Shown here one piece after another: positions 26,199 through 34,014 of a stretch of 64,000 nt of DNA. Origin of the DNA: Neisseria subflava. Lineage in GTDB: Bacteria > Pseudomonadota > Gammaproteobacteria > Burkholderiales > Neisseriaceae. Below the pieces are notes generated by a model. The model saw only the letters and a program-made list of their open reading frames with translations. It did no database searches and was not told the origin of the DNA. The stretch lies in assembly GCF_024205705.1 (NCBI RefSeq), contig NZ_CP073115.1, forward strand, positions 930,001-994,000, in the 5' to 3' direction. The position numbers were made by a program, and so were the translations under genes. How positions within the stretch are numbered: the first letter of the stretch is position 1; each line of letters starts with the position of its first letter.

Positions 26199-27427
26199 AT
26201 ACTAGAAGAGTCGTTGTAACAGGTATCGGCGGTATTACCGCCTTCGGCCGTGATTGGCAAAGTATTCAGACGGCCTTTAAAGCCGAAAAAAACGCGGTCA
26301 AATACATGGACTGGAGCGGACGCTTTCCTGAATTGGAAGCGCAACTGGGTGCTCCGGTTGAAGGCTATTCTCCTCCCGAACACTGGACGCGCAAGCAGCT
26401 TAGAAGCATGGGTCGCGTATCGCATTTGTGTGTCGATGCGGCGGAGCAAGCCTTGACGGATGCGGGCTTGCTGGGCGATGAAAGCATTACCGACGGCCGT
26501 ATGGGCGTGGCGTGCGGTTCGTCTGTCGGCAGTACCAAAGACATCGGCGATATGGGCGAACTTTTGATAACAGGCACATCGCGCAATTTCAACGCCAATA
26601 CTTATGTGCGCATGATGCCGCATACGACTGCCGCCAATATCGGCATTTTCTTCGGCTTGAAAGGCCGCATTATCCCGACATCAAGCGCGTGTTCGTCCGG
26701 CAGCCAAGGCATTGGTTATGCCTACGAAGCGATTAAATACGGCTTGATTGATATGATGCTGGCTGGTGGCGGCGAAGAGTTTTGTCCGTCTGAAGTGTAT
26801 GTATTCGACTCGCTTTATGCCGCCAGCCGCCGCAACGGCGAACCTGAGCTGACGCCGCGCCCTTACGATAACGCTCGAGACGGCTTGGTCATCGGCGAAG
26901 GCGCAGGCATTTTCGTATTGGAAGAATTGGAACACGCCCGTGCGCGCGGTGCGAAAATCTATGCTGAGCTTGTCGGCTATGGTGCCAACAGTGACGGTAG
27001 CCACGTTACCCAACCGCAAAAAGAGACCATGCAAAAATGTATGGAGCTTGCGCTGAAAGACGCCGGTATTACGCCTGATAAAGTCGGCTATGTCAGCGGC
27101 CACGGTACGGCGACCGAAAAAGGCGATATTGCCGAAACATTGGCGACTGAGGCAGTGTTTGGTTTTGTGCCGATGAGTTCGCAAAAAAGCTATCTCGGCC
27201 ATACACTCGGCGCGTGCGGCGCATTGGAAGCCTGGTTTACCATCGAAATGATGAACAACGGCTGGTTTGCGCCAACTGTCAATTTGGAAAACATCGATCC
27301 GCGTTGCGGCAAGGTGGATTATATTCAAACGGGCGGACGTGAGATTCAAACAGATTATGTGGTCAGCAATAACTTTGCTTTTGGCGGCGTCAATACTTCG
27401 CTGGTGTTCAAACGTTGGCAAGAATAA
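26195..27427 (+). CDS. Beta-ketoacyl-ACP synthase of polyene cluster
   Basis: A 410-residue condensing enzyme that extends the chain with malonyl-ACP. The triad is complete: Cys in TSSACSSGSQGIGYAYEA (about 168), His in YVSGHGTATEKGD (about 303) and His in YLGHTLGACGALEAW (about 337). It differs from housekeeping FabF, and in aryl-polyene clusters it pairs with the incomplete chain-length factor. Start: GGAGG lies at 26184-26188, so a TTG at 26195 is six bases away and overlaps the upstream TGA (TTGA); the GTG at 26192 is the alternative, with only three bases of spacing. Last gene of its operon. Confidence 0.88.
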   Translation: MNTRRVVVTGIGGITAFGRDWQSIQTAFKAEKNAVKYMDWSGRFPELEAQLGAPVEGYSPPEHWTRKQLRSMGRVSHLCVDAAEQALTDAGLLGDESITDGRMGVACGSSVGSTKDIGDMGELLITGTSRNFNANTYVRMMPHTTAANIGIFFGLKGRIIPTSSACSSGSQGIGYAYEAIKYGLIDMMLAGGGEEFCPSEVYVFDSLYAASRRNGEPELTPRPYDNARDGLVIGEGAGIFVLEELEHARARGAKIYAELVGYGANSDGSHVTQPQKETMQKCMELALKDAGITPDKVGYVSGHGTATEKGDIAETLATEAVFGFVPMSSQKSYLGHTLGACGALEAWFTIEMMNNGWFAPTVNLENIDPRCGKVDYIQTGGREIQTDYVVSNNFAFGGVNTSLVFKRWQE

Positions 27428-27450
27428 TCATCGCTTGATTTCATGATTAA

Positions 27451-27487
27451 AGGCCGTCTGAAACTTATTTTGAGTTTCAGACGGCCT
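27451..27487. terminator. DUS hairpin between ketosynthase and RDD genes
   Basis: AGGCCGTCTGAA (27451-27462) and TTCAGACGGCCT (27476-27487), extended by AAAC/GTTT-like bases, lie between convergent genes. Confidence 0.75.
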
Positions 27488-27519
27488 TTATTTTATTTAG
27501 AGCTAGCCGCTTTTGGATT

Positions 27520-28044
27520 TTATTCGTTTGTTTTCTTCTGATTTAAATCCACCAGCCTTGTTCCGGCCAAGAAGTCGTAGAGGAACTGGCGGTCGGGATG
27601 GAACAGGGCGAAGCCCCATGGCAGGATGAGCCAAATAAGCGCGGCGCCGAATGCGCCTTTGGGTGGGATATTGAGCAGATGGCGCAATCCGGCGTAGGCA
27701 AACAGGGGAATGAAGACAATAAAAATGCTTGCCCAAATAAAGCGCAGGCGCAGTTGAGGCAGGGGTGGCTGGGTATCGTTTTTATCGGCTAAACCGATTT
27801 TCCATGTCTGCATGGCGAGGGTTTGGCCTTTTTTGTGCCAGTTGGCGCGGAAATAGAGCCACCATGCGTAGAACAGAATCAGACAGGTTGTCAGCATGGA
27901 CAGGCGCGTGGAAACAGGATTGAGAAAAATGGCGACAATACCGGCTGCAAGGGCGGCAATGCTGGTCACGGCGCCGGTCAGCAGAAGTTCGTAAACCAGT
28001 GCGGCAAGGCGGCGTTTGAGAGGGGCAGTGGGAAGACGGGTCAT
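27520..28044 (-). CDS. RDD-family membrane protein
   Basis: A 174-residue inner-membrane protein with the RDD layout: N-terminal LKRRLAALVYELLLTGAV (the Arg-x-x-Ala and Glu pattern), YFRANWHKKGQTLAMQTWKI after the second segment, and FHPDRQFLYDFLAGTRLV near the end (Asp-Arg and Asp motifs). About four membrane segments. Function of RDD proteins is generally unknown; some act as Na+/H+ antiporters or in transport. It stands alone. Confidence 0.8.
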   Translation of the reverse strand: MTRLPTAPLKRRLAALVYELLLTGAVTSIAALAAGIVAIFLNPVSTRLSMLTTCLILFYAWWLYFRANWHKKGQTLAMQTWKIGLADKNDTQPPLPQLRLRFIWASIFIVFIPLFAYAGLRHLLNIPPKGAFGAALIWLILPWGFALFHPDRQFLYDFLAGTRLVDLNQKKTNE

Positions 28045-28085
28045 AATGCGATGGAAACGGAAATGGGTTTGATGGAAATAAAAAC

Positions 28086-28122
28086 AGGCCGTCTGAAACG
28101 GGATAGGATGTTCAGACGGCCT
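28086..28122. terminator. DUS hairpin between RDD gene and hypothetical gene
   Basis: AGGCCGTCTGAA (28086-28097) and TTCAGACGGCCT (28111-28122) lie in the 91-base gap following the 139-residue membrane-protein gene on the minus strand. Confidence 0.7.
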
Positions 28123-28135
28123 GTTACTGTCGGGA

Positions 28136-28555
28136 TTAGCGATGTGGACGTTTTTGACCGCGTGCCTGTTGGGCAGCCATTTGGTTCATTTCCTGACGGG
28201 TCGGACGTTTTTTGAAGATGGCGTGCGCTTCGTCAACGGAACATTTTTGTGACAGGCAAACCAAGGTAATCGCGTCTTTTTGATGTTGGCCGCCGCTGTG
28301 GTACATGCGGCGCAGGTTGGCTTCGTTGATACGGCCTTTTTCCGGATCGATGTCGAATTTTTTCAGGCGCTCGAGGAATTGGCGTTGCTGACGGCGTGAA
28401 GTCCAAACGAAACCGCCTGCGGCAGCGGCCACGATGATGACGGCCAACAGGATGGCCAGCGGCCATGAATCGACAATCAGAACGATGATGAGGCTTAATA
28501 CGGCAGTGGTCAGCAGGGCCAGACCGCCGATGCGAAGTTTGGTTTTATTATCCAT
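28136..28555 (-). CDS. Two-TM membrane protein, unknown function
   Basis: A 139-residue protein with two adjacent membrane segments (residues 8-27 LRIGGLALLTTAVLSLIIVL and 31-51 WPLAILLAVIIVAAAAGGFVW), then a basic cytosolic part RRQQRQFLERLKKFDIDPEK, EANLRRMYHSGGQHQKD and a tail rich in Arg, Gln and Lys (RQEMNQMAAQQARGQKRPHR). Two cysteines in CLSQKC. No family recognised; probably neisserial. Confidence 0.7.
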   Translation of the reverse strand: MDNKTKLRIGGLALLTTAVLSLIIVLIVDSWPLAILLAVIIVAAAAGGFVWTSRRQQRQFLERLKKFDIDPEKGRINEANLRRMYHSGGQHQKDAITLVCLSQKCSVDEAHAIFKKRPTRQEMNQMAAQQARGQKRPHR

Positions 28556-28587
28556 ATGGTTGGTGTTTCCTTGTTTTTTGCTGGAAG

Positions 28588-28619
28588 AGGCCGTCTGAAA
28601 TGCGAGGTTCAGACGGCCT
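28588..28619. terminator. DUS hairpin downstream of holA
   Basis: AGGCCGTCTGAA (28588-28599) and TTCAGACGGCCT (28608-28619) with an 8-base loop, between holA and the next minus-strand gene. Confidence 0.7.
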
Positions 28620-28701
28620 GAATTTGAGTTTACGCTATTTTACAGTATTTTCTGTTTTTGGGGCGTATTGCGTGCAAGTTTCTTGACGCGTGGCAACGGT
28701 T

Positions 28702-29703
28702 TCAAGCGGCCAGCGAAGTAACGAGTTGTTTGAACTCGGTCCATGCATCGCCTTCTTCCGCGCCTTTGATGATGCGGTCGATTTTAGCGCAGGTTTTGAG
28801 CGCGTCGAGCAGGCGGTTGATGGAAATGCGTTTGGCCGCCATCGGTGCAAGGGTCTGCTTGTCGCCCCATAAGCGCAGGCTGTTGCGCAGGCTTTGGATG
28901 TTTTGGCCTTGCTTGAGTGCGGCAGTAAGGCGGATTAGGGTACGGATGTCTTCAGCAACCGCCCACAACAGCAAAACCGGCTCTTCGCCTTCTTCTTCCA
29001 AACCGTCCAGCAAACGGGAAACGCGCAGGGCATCGCCTTTCATCCATGCGCCTGCCAGTTGGAATACGTCGAAGCGGGCGACGGTGGCAACTGCGGCCTC
29101 TGCGTCGGCAATATTGATCAAATGGCCTTGGGGATGGAGCAGGGCGAGTTTTTCGATTTCCTGACGGGCGGCCAAAAGATTGCCTTCGACGCGCTCGGCA
29201 AAAAGGGCGAGTGCTTCAGGTTCGATATCCAAACCCTGCTGTTTCAGACGGCCCTGTATCCATTGCGGCAAAGCATGTGGCGCAACGGCTTTGGCTTCTA
29301 GGACGATGCCTTTTCCTGCCAATGCGGAAAACCATTTGGACTGGATTTGCGCTTTTTCAAGCTTGGGTAGGAGGATGAGCGTAACCGTATCTTCGGGCAG
29401 GCGTTCGGCGAAGGTTTGCAGGGCATCGCCTCCGTTTTTGCCGGGTTTGCCGTTGGGGATATGGATTTCCAACAGTTTCAAATCGGCAAACAAACCTGCG
29501 CTGCCGGCACTTTGCAACAGCTCGTTCCAGTCAAAATTGTTTTCGGCAGTATAGACTTCGCGGTTGAGATAACCTTGTTTTTTTGCGGCTGCGCGCAGCG
29601 TATCCAAAGCCTCGATGCGCAACAAATCCTCTTCGCCGTGAATAATGTACAACGGTTGGAGCGGCGTATCGGGGCGCAGGCTCTCAATGGGCGCGGCAGC
29701 CAT
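28702..29703 (-). CDS. holA: DNA polymerase III subunit delta
   Basis: The clamp-loader delta subunit, which opens the sliding clamp. 333 residues, matching the family (E. coli 343). Clear HolA sequence: PLYIIHGEEDLLRIEALDTL, NREVYTAENNFDWNELLQ, LFADLKLLEIHIPNGKPGK and ARFDVFQLAGAWMKGDALR; the AAA+ fold carries no Walker A, as usual for delta. Its start overlaps the lptE stop by one base, an arrangement conserved in many bacteria. An uptake sequence is encoded as QGRLKQQ. Confidence 0.93.
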   Translation of the reverse strand: MAAAPIESLRPDTPLQPLYIIHGEEDLLRIEALDTLRAAAKKQGYLNREVYTAENNFDWNELLQSAGSAGLFADLKLLEIHIPNGKPGKNGGDALQTFAERLPEDTVTLILLPKLEKAQIQSKWFSALAGKGIVLEAKAVAPHALPQWIQGRLKQQGLDIEPEALALFAERVEGNLLAARQEIEKLALLHPQGHLINIADAEAAVATVARFDVFQLAGAWMKGDALRVSRLLDGLEEEGEEPVLLLWAVAEDIRTLIRLTAALKQGQNIQSLRNSLRLWGDKQTLAPMAAKRISINRLLDALKTCAKIDRIIKGAEEGDAWTEFKQLVTSLAA

Positions 29704-30182
29704 TATTGCGCTTTCAGGAAAGTCAGACGGCGGACGATTTGATCTGCGGCGTCGATGCGCATTTCAGACCAAATGGTTTCTTCCTCTTCCTGTTTGCCCA
29801 AAACTTCGCTGTCGGCGTAGTCCATGGTGCGGTGAACTTTAACTTCCATCGGTTCGCCAACCGGCTCGCCGTTGCGGAAGGCTTGGACTTTGACGGTCAT
29901 GGCCAGCAGGTATTCGTTGATTGCGGCGGCGCGGGTGATGGTGTAGATGTCGCGGCGTTTTTGAAAGTCGACAACGCGCAGGGTGATTTGTGATTCGGCT
30001 TCGCTAACCGGATGACCGTCGGCACGGCGTAAGGCATTTTCCAGCGCTTTTTGCATGATGGCTCCGCCTTCTACATGCCAGTTTTGATAAGGCAGCGGCT
30101 GAGAAGTCACACCCGTGCCTTTCAGGTGGAAACCGCAAGAGGCAAGTAATAGGGCGAGTGCAGGCAATAGGATTTTTTTCAT
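29703..30182 (-). CDS. lptE: LPS-assembly lipoprotein LptE
   Basis: A 159-residue outer-membrane lipoprotein that plugs the LptD barrel for lipopolysaccharide insertion. The signal peptide ends in the lipobox LLASC (Cys at residue 16), followed by GFHLKGTG, the conserved start of the LptE domain, and IYTITRAAAINEYLLAMTVK. Small but typical for Neisseria. It forms a unit with holA. Confidence 0.92.
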   Translation of the reverse strand: MKKILLPALALLLASCGFHLKGTGVTSQPLPYQNWHVEGGAIMQKALENALRRADGHPVSEAESQITLRVVDFQKRRDIYTITRAAAINEYLLAMTVKVQAFRNGEPVGEPMEVKVHRTMDYADSEVLGKQEEEETIWSEMRIDAADQIVRRLTFLKAQ

Positions 30183-30240
30183 TGGATATTCCTTCGTTGA
30201 AACCGGTTACGGTATCGTCGGATTATAACGAATAATGTTT

Positions 30241-30282
30241 AGGCCGTCTGAAACCGTAAACGGAAAGTATTTCAGACGGCCT
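30241..30282. terminator. DUS hairpin between pgeF and lptE
   Basis: AGGCCGTCTGAA (30241-30252) and TTCAGACGGCCT (30271-30282) lie between the end of pgeF and the start of lptE on the minus strand. Confidence 0.7.
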
Positions 30283-30302
30283 TGTCTTTGATGGCGCAAA
30301 TC

Positions 30303-31073
30303 TTATTTTTCCAACCAAATCAGGCTGACCATGCGGCCGGTTTGTCCGTCGCGGCGGTAGGAGAAGAAAGTATCGCGTTCCAAGACGGTGCAATGGGTAC
30401 CGCCATAAATCATGTTCACGCCTTCGCGGTGCAGAATTATGCGCGCCAAAGCGTAAATGTCGGCAAGGTATTTGCCGCCGCCGATGTCTTCAAACGCATC
30501 GGCAGCTTCCGGCATGGGTGTGCAAAACGCATCAAATACATCTTGCCCTACCTCAAACGCATCAGGGCCGATGGCAGGGGCGAGATAGGCCATGATTTCC
30601 AGCGGCTCGACATTCATTGCTGCAATGGTGTTTTGCAAAACGCCGCCGGCCAAACCGCGCCAGCCTGCATGAGCCGCCGCAACAACGGTCCCTGCTTTGT
30701 CGCAAAACAAGACAGGCAGGCAATCGGCAGTCATCGAAGCGCAAGCGACTGTTCCCGTTGTATCCACCGAGGCATCGGCGTCGGGTGTATTTCCTAACGC
30801 TTCGACGGCATTTACAACAATGGTGCTGTGGATTTGATTGAGGTAGGCAACGGGCAGGCCGACTTGTTCCTGTACGATTTCACGGTTGCGGAGCACGGCT
30901 TCCAGATTGTCGCCGACGTGCGAACCGACATTTAGGCTGCGGTACACGCCTTCGCTGACACCGCCATTGCGCGTGGTAATAAGCGTTTTAACATTGGCAG
31001 GGGCAGGCCAGTCGGCAGTCAAAAAGTTCTTGCCTTGGGGAGCGAGGTTTAGGGTTTCTGTGATGGTTTTCAT
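30303..31073 (-). CDS. pgeF: Purine nucleoside phosphorylase / laccase-domain protein PgeF
   Basis: A 256-residue YfiH/YlmD-family protein. Metal-binding motifs: TTRNGGVSEGVYRSLNVGSH (33-52), ADCLPVLFCDKAGTVVAAAH (about 117-136, the Cys and His ligands) and IGPDAFEVGQDVFDAF. It converts purine nucleosides or edits peptidoglycan-like thioester products; the family was formerly called polyphenol oxidase. Its ATG overlaps the TGA of the AT-rich gene upstream (ATGA). In related genomes it normally follows rluD directly, as inferred from common gene order. Confidence 0.9.
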   Translation of the reverse strand: MKTITETLNLAPQGKNFLTADWPAPANVKTLITTRNGGVSEGVYRSLNVGSHVGDNLEAVLRNREIVQEQVGLPVAYLNQIHSTIVVNAVEALGNTPDADASVDTTGTVACASMTADCLPVLFCDKAGTVVAAAHAGWRGLAGGVLQNTIAAMNVEPLEIMAYLAPAIGPDAFEVGQDVFDAFCTPMPEAADAFEDIGGGKYLADIYALARIILHREGVNMIYGGTHCTVLERDTFFSYRRDGQTGRMVSLIWLEK

Positions 31074-31654
31074 GGGGCGGTTGGGCTTTTAGGGAGATTT
31101 AAATACCCTGTTAGAGACATTAAAGTGTAATAAATATACATAAGTAATTCTTGATGGGGTGTGGAACATTCATCCCAATCCAGTTTAGATGACATTTTCC
31201 CTGTTTCAGAGTACGTTGTAATGCCAACTTGCTCTAATGGAACATTGAAAATCTGAAGAGGTTCAATATCTGATTTGACGGTATTCTGAATGCTTTCGAA
31301 TTTTCCTTGGTCTATTTGTTGTCCAACTCGGTGGGCGAGGCGATTTCTAATTGTATTTACATTTGTAAAAATTTTATATCCCCAATCTGGCAGCCCTAAA
31401 GTCTTAGCCATTTTTAGTTTATGATCGAAACTGATTGTGATTTTCTGTTCTTCCTTATCTTTTTTCTCTTGAAACCAAAACATTTTTTCTTGGTTGCAAA
31501 TGCTACATATATAGAGTTCCAAAAACTGCTCGCAGATTAAATGGATTCTGAGAACTGCACCGATTTCATCATTTGTTTTCAACCCATCTTCTATTGTTCC
31601 CAAATTTTCTATCATTAATTTGGAAAATAATAAATTAAACATTTCTATATTCAT
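31070..31654 (-). CDS. HEPN-like AT-rich protein, unknown function
   Basis: A 194-residue protein, mostly helical, more AT-rich than its neighbours. Near residues 115-130 it has NTIRNRLAHRVGQQ, which fits the R-(x4)-H motif of HEPN-fold RNases (here RNRLAH). A CxxC pair is in YICSICNQEK. The N-terminal helix starts MNIEMFNLLFSKLMIENLG. The HEPN fold is shared by many toxins, tRNA-cleaving enzymes and abortive-infection proteins, but no partner antitoxin gene is seen beside it. The gene is wedged between rluD and pgeF and ends in the pgeF start codon (ATGA). Confidence 0.65.
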   Translation of the reverse strand: MNIEMFNLLFSKLMIENLGTIEDGLKTNDEIGAVLRIHLICEQFLELYICSICNQEKMFWFQEKKDKEEQKITISFDHKLKMAKTLGLPDWGYKIFTNVNTIRNRLAHRVGQQIDQGKFESIQNTVKSDIEPLQIFNVPLEQVGITTYSETGKMSSKLDWDECSTPHQELLMYIYYTLMSLTGYLNLPKSPTAP

Positions 31655-31726
31655 ATTATTTGACTATGTAATTATTAGAATTTTTTAAAATATTTTGTTT
31701 GAAAATTTATTTACTCTTTACACAAA

Positions 31727-31738
31727 AGGCCGTCTGAA
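31727..31738 (+). repeat. Single DNA uptake sequence after rluD
   Basis: AGGCCGTCTGAA lies 10 bases beyond the rluD stop, between rluD and the AT-rich gene. No second copy is near. Confidence 0.8.
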
Positions 31739-31747
31739 AATATGGAT

Positions 31748-32872
31748 TTAATCCCTCACATAAACCACTTCGACATCGTAGTCGTCTTCATTCCAATCGT
31801 CGTCATCATCCATGCCGAATTTCTCTTGCCATTCTTCCTCGTTGCTTAGGGACGAATCCAAACCGGCTTCCAGACGCAGGACGGAGAGCAGGTGGTACAT
31901 ATCGTCAGGCATAGGCGCTTCAAAGGAAACGGTTTCGCCAGTTTTCGGGTGCACGAAGCTCAAGCGGTAGGCATGCAGGGCTTGGCGCGCGCCGAGGGCT
32001 TTGATGGCTTCTTTAACCGCGTCGCTGCACGGATGGCGCAGGTTGCCGTAAACAGGGTCTGCGGCCAGCGGATGGTTGGCTTCGCGCATATGAACGCGGA
32101 TTTGGTGCGTGCGACCGGTTTCGAGCGAGCATTCGATGTAGCTGTGTGCCAGATAACGTTCCAACACTTTGACGTGGGTAATGGCAGGTTTGCCGCCGAA
32201 TTTGACGACTGCCATTTTCAGGCGGTTGTGCGGGTCGCGGCCGATTTGGGTTTCGATTTTGCCGTCAAAAGGGACGATGCCGTTGGCAACAGCGCGGTAA
32301 ATGCGTTTGACTGTGCGCTCTTGAAGCTGTTGAACCAGTGAGTTTTGCGCCGGCAAGGTCTTGGCGACCACCATCAGGCCGCTGGTTTCTTTGTCCAAAC
32401 GGTGTACGATGCCCGCACGCGGCACTTGGCTTAATTCCGGACAGTGCGCCAACAGGCCGTTGAGCAGGGTGCCGCTCCAGTTGCCTGCGGCAGGATGGAC
32501 GACCAATCCGGCCGGTTTGTTGATGACGATGACGGTATCGTCTTCATAAATGATGTCCAAATCCATCAGTTCTGGCGTGAATGCGAGGTTTTCTTCGCTC
32601 GGACGTACCGTAACGGCAATCAATTCACCGCCTATCATTTTATCTTTGGGTTGCGCGGGCTTATCGTTTACAATGACTGCACCCTCTTTAATCCACGAAC
32701 TCAGGCGGCTGCGCGAGTAGTCGGGCATGAGTTTGGCCAATACGGCATCCAGCCTTCCGCCCGCCATTTCGAGCGGAACGGTCAAATTAACACAACTTTC
32801 TGTTTCAGGGGATGACGGAAAGTCTAAATCATCGCTATAATCGGCTTCGTTATCAAAGGAAGTATTCTGCAT
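31748..32872 (-). CDS. rluD: 23S rRNA pseudouridine synthase RluD
   Basis: Makes pseudouridines 1911/1915/1917 in helix 69 of 23S rRNA. 374 residues. An S4-like domain begins PLEMAGGRLDAVLAKLMPDY (about 34-53). The catalytic region holds the Asp in RAGIVHRLDKETSGLMVVAK (about 150-169), ETGRTHQIRVHMREANHPLA follows. The tail is very acidic (FGMDDDDDWNEDDYDVEVV), absent in E. coli RluD. The start at 32872 is chosen because it is the codon that matches neisserial RluD; it shares the CATG with the bamD start codon on the other strand. Confidence 0.93.
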   Translation of the reverse strand: MQNTSFDNEADYSDDLDFPSSPETESCVNLTVPLEMAGGRLDAVLAKLMPDYSRSRLSSWIKEGAVIVNDKPAQPKDKMIGGELIAVTVRPSEENLAFTPELMDLDIIYEDDTVIVINKPAGLVVHPAAGNWSGTLLNGLLAHCPELSQVPRAGIVHRLDKETSGLMVVAKTLPAQNSLVQQLQERTVKRIYRAVANGIVPFDGKIETQIGRDPHNRLKMAVVKFGGKPAITHVKVLERYLAHSYIECSLETGRTHQIRVHMREANHPLAADPVYGNLRHPCSDAVKEAIKALGARQALHAYRLSFVHPKTGETVSFEAPMPDDMYHLLSVLRLEAGLDSSLSNEEEWQEKFGMDDDDDWNEDDYDVEVVYVRD

Positions 32873-33674
32873 GAAAAAAATTCTTTTAGTAGTTTCTTTA
32901 GGTTTGGCACTGAGTGCCTGCGCAAATAAAGGCACAATCGATAAAGACGCCCAAATTACTCAAGATTGGAGTGTGGAAAAGCTTTATGCCGAAGCGCAAG
33001 ACGAATTGAACAGCAACAATTATACGCGAGCTGTCAAGTTATACGAAATTTTAGAATCCCGTTTTCCAAACGGCCGCTATGCCCAGCAGTCCCAGTTGGA
33101 TACGGCGTATGCCTATTATAAAGACGATGAGCCGGAAAAAGCCTTGGCTGCCATTGCACGCTTCCAACGCCATCATCCGCAACATCCGAATATGGACTAC
33201 GCGCTGTACTTGAAAGGTTTGGTCCTGTTTAACGAAGACCAGTCTTTCTTGAACAAGCTGGCTTCCCAAGACTGGTCCGACCGCGATCCGAAAGCCAACC
33301 GCGATGCTTATCAGGCGTTTGCCGAGTTGGTGCAACGTTATCCAAACAGCAAATACGCTGCCGATGCAACCGAGCGTATGGCCAAGCTGGTGGACGCTTT
33401 GGGTGGTAACGAGATGTCTGTGGCGCGTTATTACATGAAACGCGGTGCTTATGTCGCAGCGGCCAACCGTGCGCAAAAAATCGTCGGCCGTTACCAAAAT
33501 ACCCGTTACGTCGAAGAAGCTTTGGCGATGATGGAATTGGCGTATAAAAAACTGGATAAGCCGCAACTGGCTGCCGATACTCGCCGTGTCTTGGAAACCA
33601 ACTTCCCGCAAAGCCCGTTCTTGCAACACGAATGGCGATCTGACGATATGCCTTGGTGGCGTTACTGGCGTTAA
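32871..33674 (+). CDS. bamD: Outer-membrane assembly lipoprotein BamD/ComL
   Basis: An essential part of the BAM complex that inserts beta-barrels in the outer membrane; in Neisseria called ComL because mutants are affected in DNA uptake. 267 residues. Lipobox LSAC (residues 14-17), then tetratricopeptide-like repeats: YTRAVKLYEILESRFPNGRY, ALAAIARFQRHHPQHPNMDY and EALAMMELAYKKLDKPQLA. Start at 32871 is preceded by AAGGA. The protein ends in SDDMPWWRYWR. Confidence 0.95.
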   Translation: MKKILLVVSLGLALSACANKGTIDKDAQITQDWSVEKLYAEAQDELNSNNYTRAVKLYEILESRFPNGRYAQQSQLDTAYAYYKDDEPEKALAAIARFQRHHPQHPNMDYALYLKGLVLFNEDQSFLNKLASQDWSDRDPKANRDAYQAFAELVQRYPNSKYAADATERMAKLVDALGGNEMSVARYYMKRGAYVAAANRAQKIVGRYQNTRYVEEALAMMELAYKKLDKPQLAADTRRVLETNFPQSPFLQHEWRSDDMPWWRYWR

Positions 33675-33699
33675 GCGTCGGGTTGTTCAGGCATGAATA

Positions 33700-33747
33700 A
33701 GGCCGTCTGAAAACGATGCAGCTATGCATTTGGTTTTCAGACGGCCT
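33700..33747. terminator. DUS inverted-repeat terminator after bamD
   Basis: AAGGCCGTCTGAAAAC pairs with GTTTTCAGACGGCCTT at 33700-33747, 26 bases after bamD. The loop itself contains a second small repeat (GATGCA...TGCATT). Confidence 0.75.
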
Positions 33748-33850
33748 TTGTTTTTAATGTTTTTTTACGTTCTCTGTAAACAGGGTGCAAAATTCGTTTT
33801 AATATGGTAAAGTCTGATTTTAATAACTCGACGGTTTGAAGCCGTTACTC

Positions 33851-33983
33851 AGGGGCTGTTTAAATTTAAAATCAGTTTTGTTGAAGCCGCATCGGATTTG
33901 CCGTTGATGCATTCAGGAAAATTTCAGTCGTCAGGCTGATTTGGTTTTAAATTTAAGCAGCCCTTTAATTTAAGCAGCCCTTT
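33851..33983. repeat. MITE-like inverted repeat plus 17-base tandem
   Basis: AGGGGCTGTTTAAATTTAA at 33851 on has a near-perfect inverted counterpart, TTAAATTTAAGCAGCCCT, ending 33964, about 110 bases apart. The 17-mer AATTTAAGCAGCCCTTT is then repeated directly at 33950-33966 and 33967-33983. The ends recall the TTAAATTTAAA core of Correia elements, but do not begin TATAGTGGATT. It lies between bamD and hisZ and may carry a hisZ promoter. No ORF is inside. Confidence 0.55.
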
Positions 33984-34014
33984 ATGTTTACAAAAAAAAC
34001 AGAGGTAGATTCTC

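Noticed and set aside
33851..33983. Repeat taken as a Correia element
   Set aside because: The TTAAATTTAA core is similar, but the ends do not begin TATAGTGGATT and the inner sequence is unlike the Correia core.
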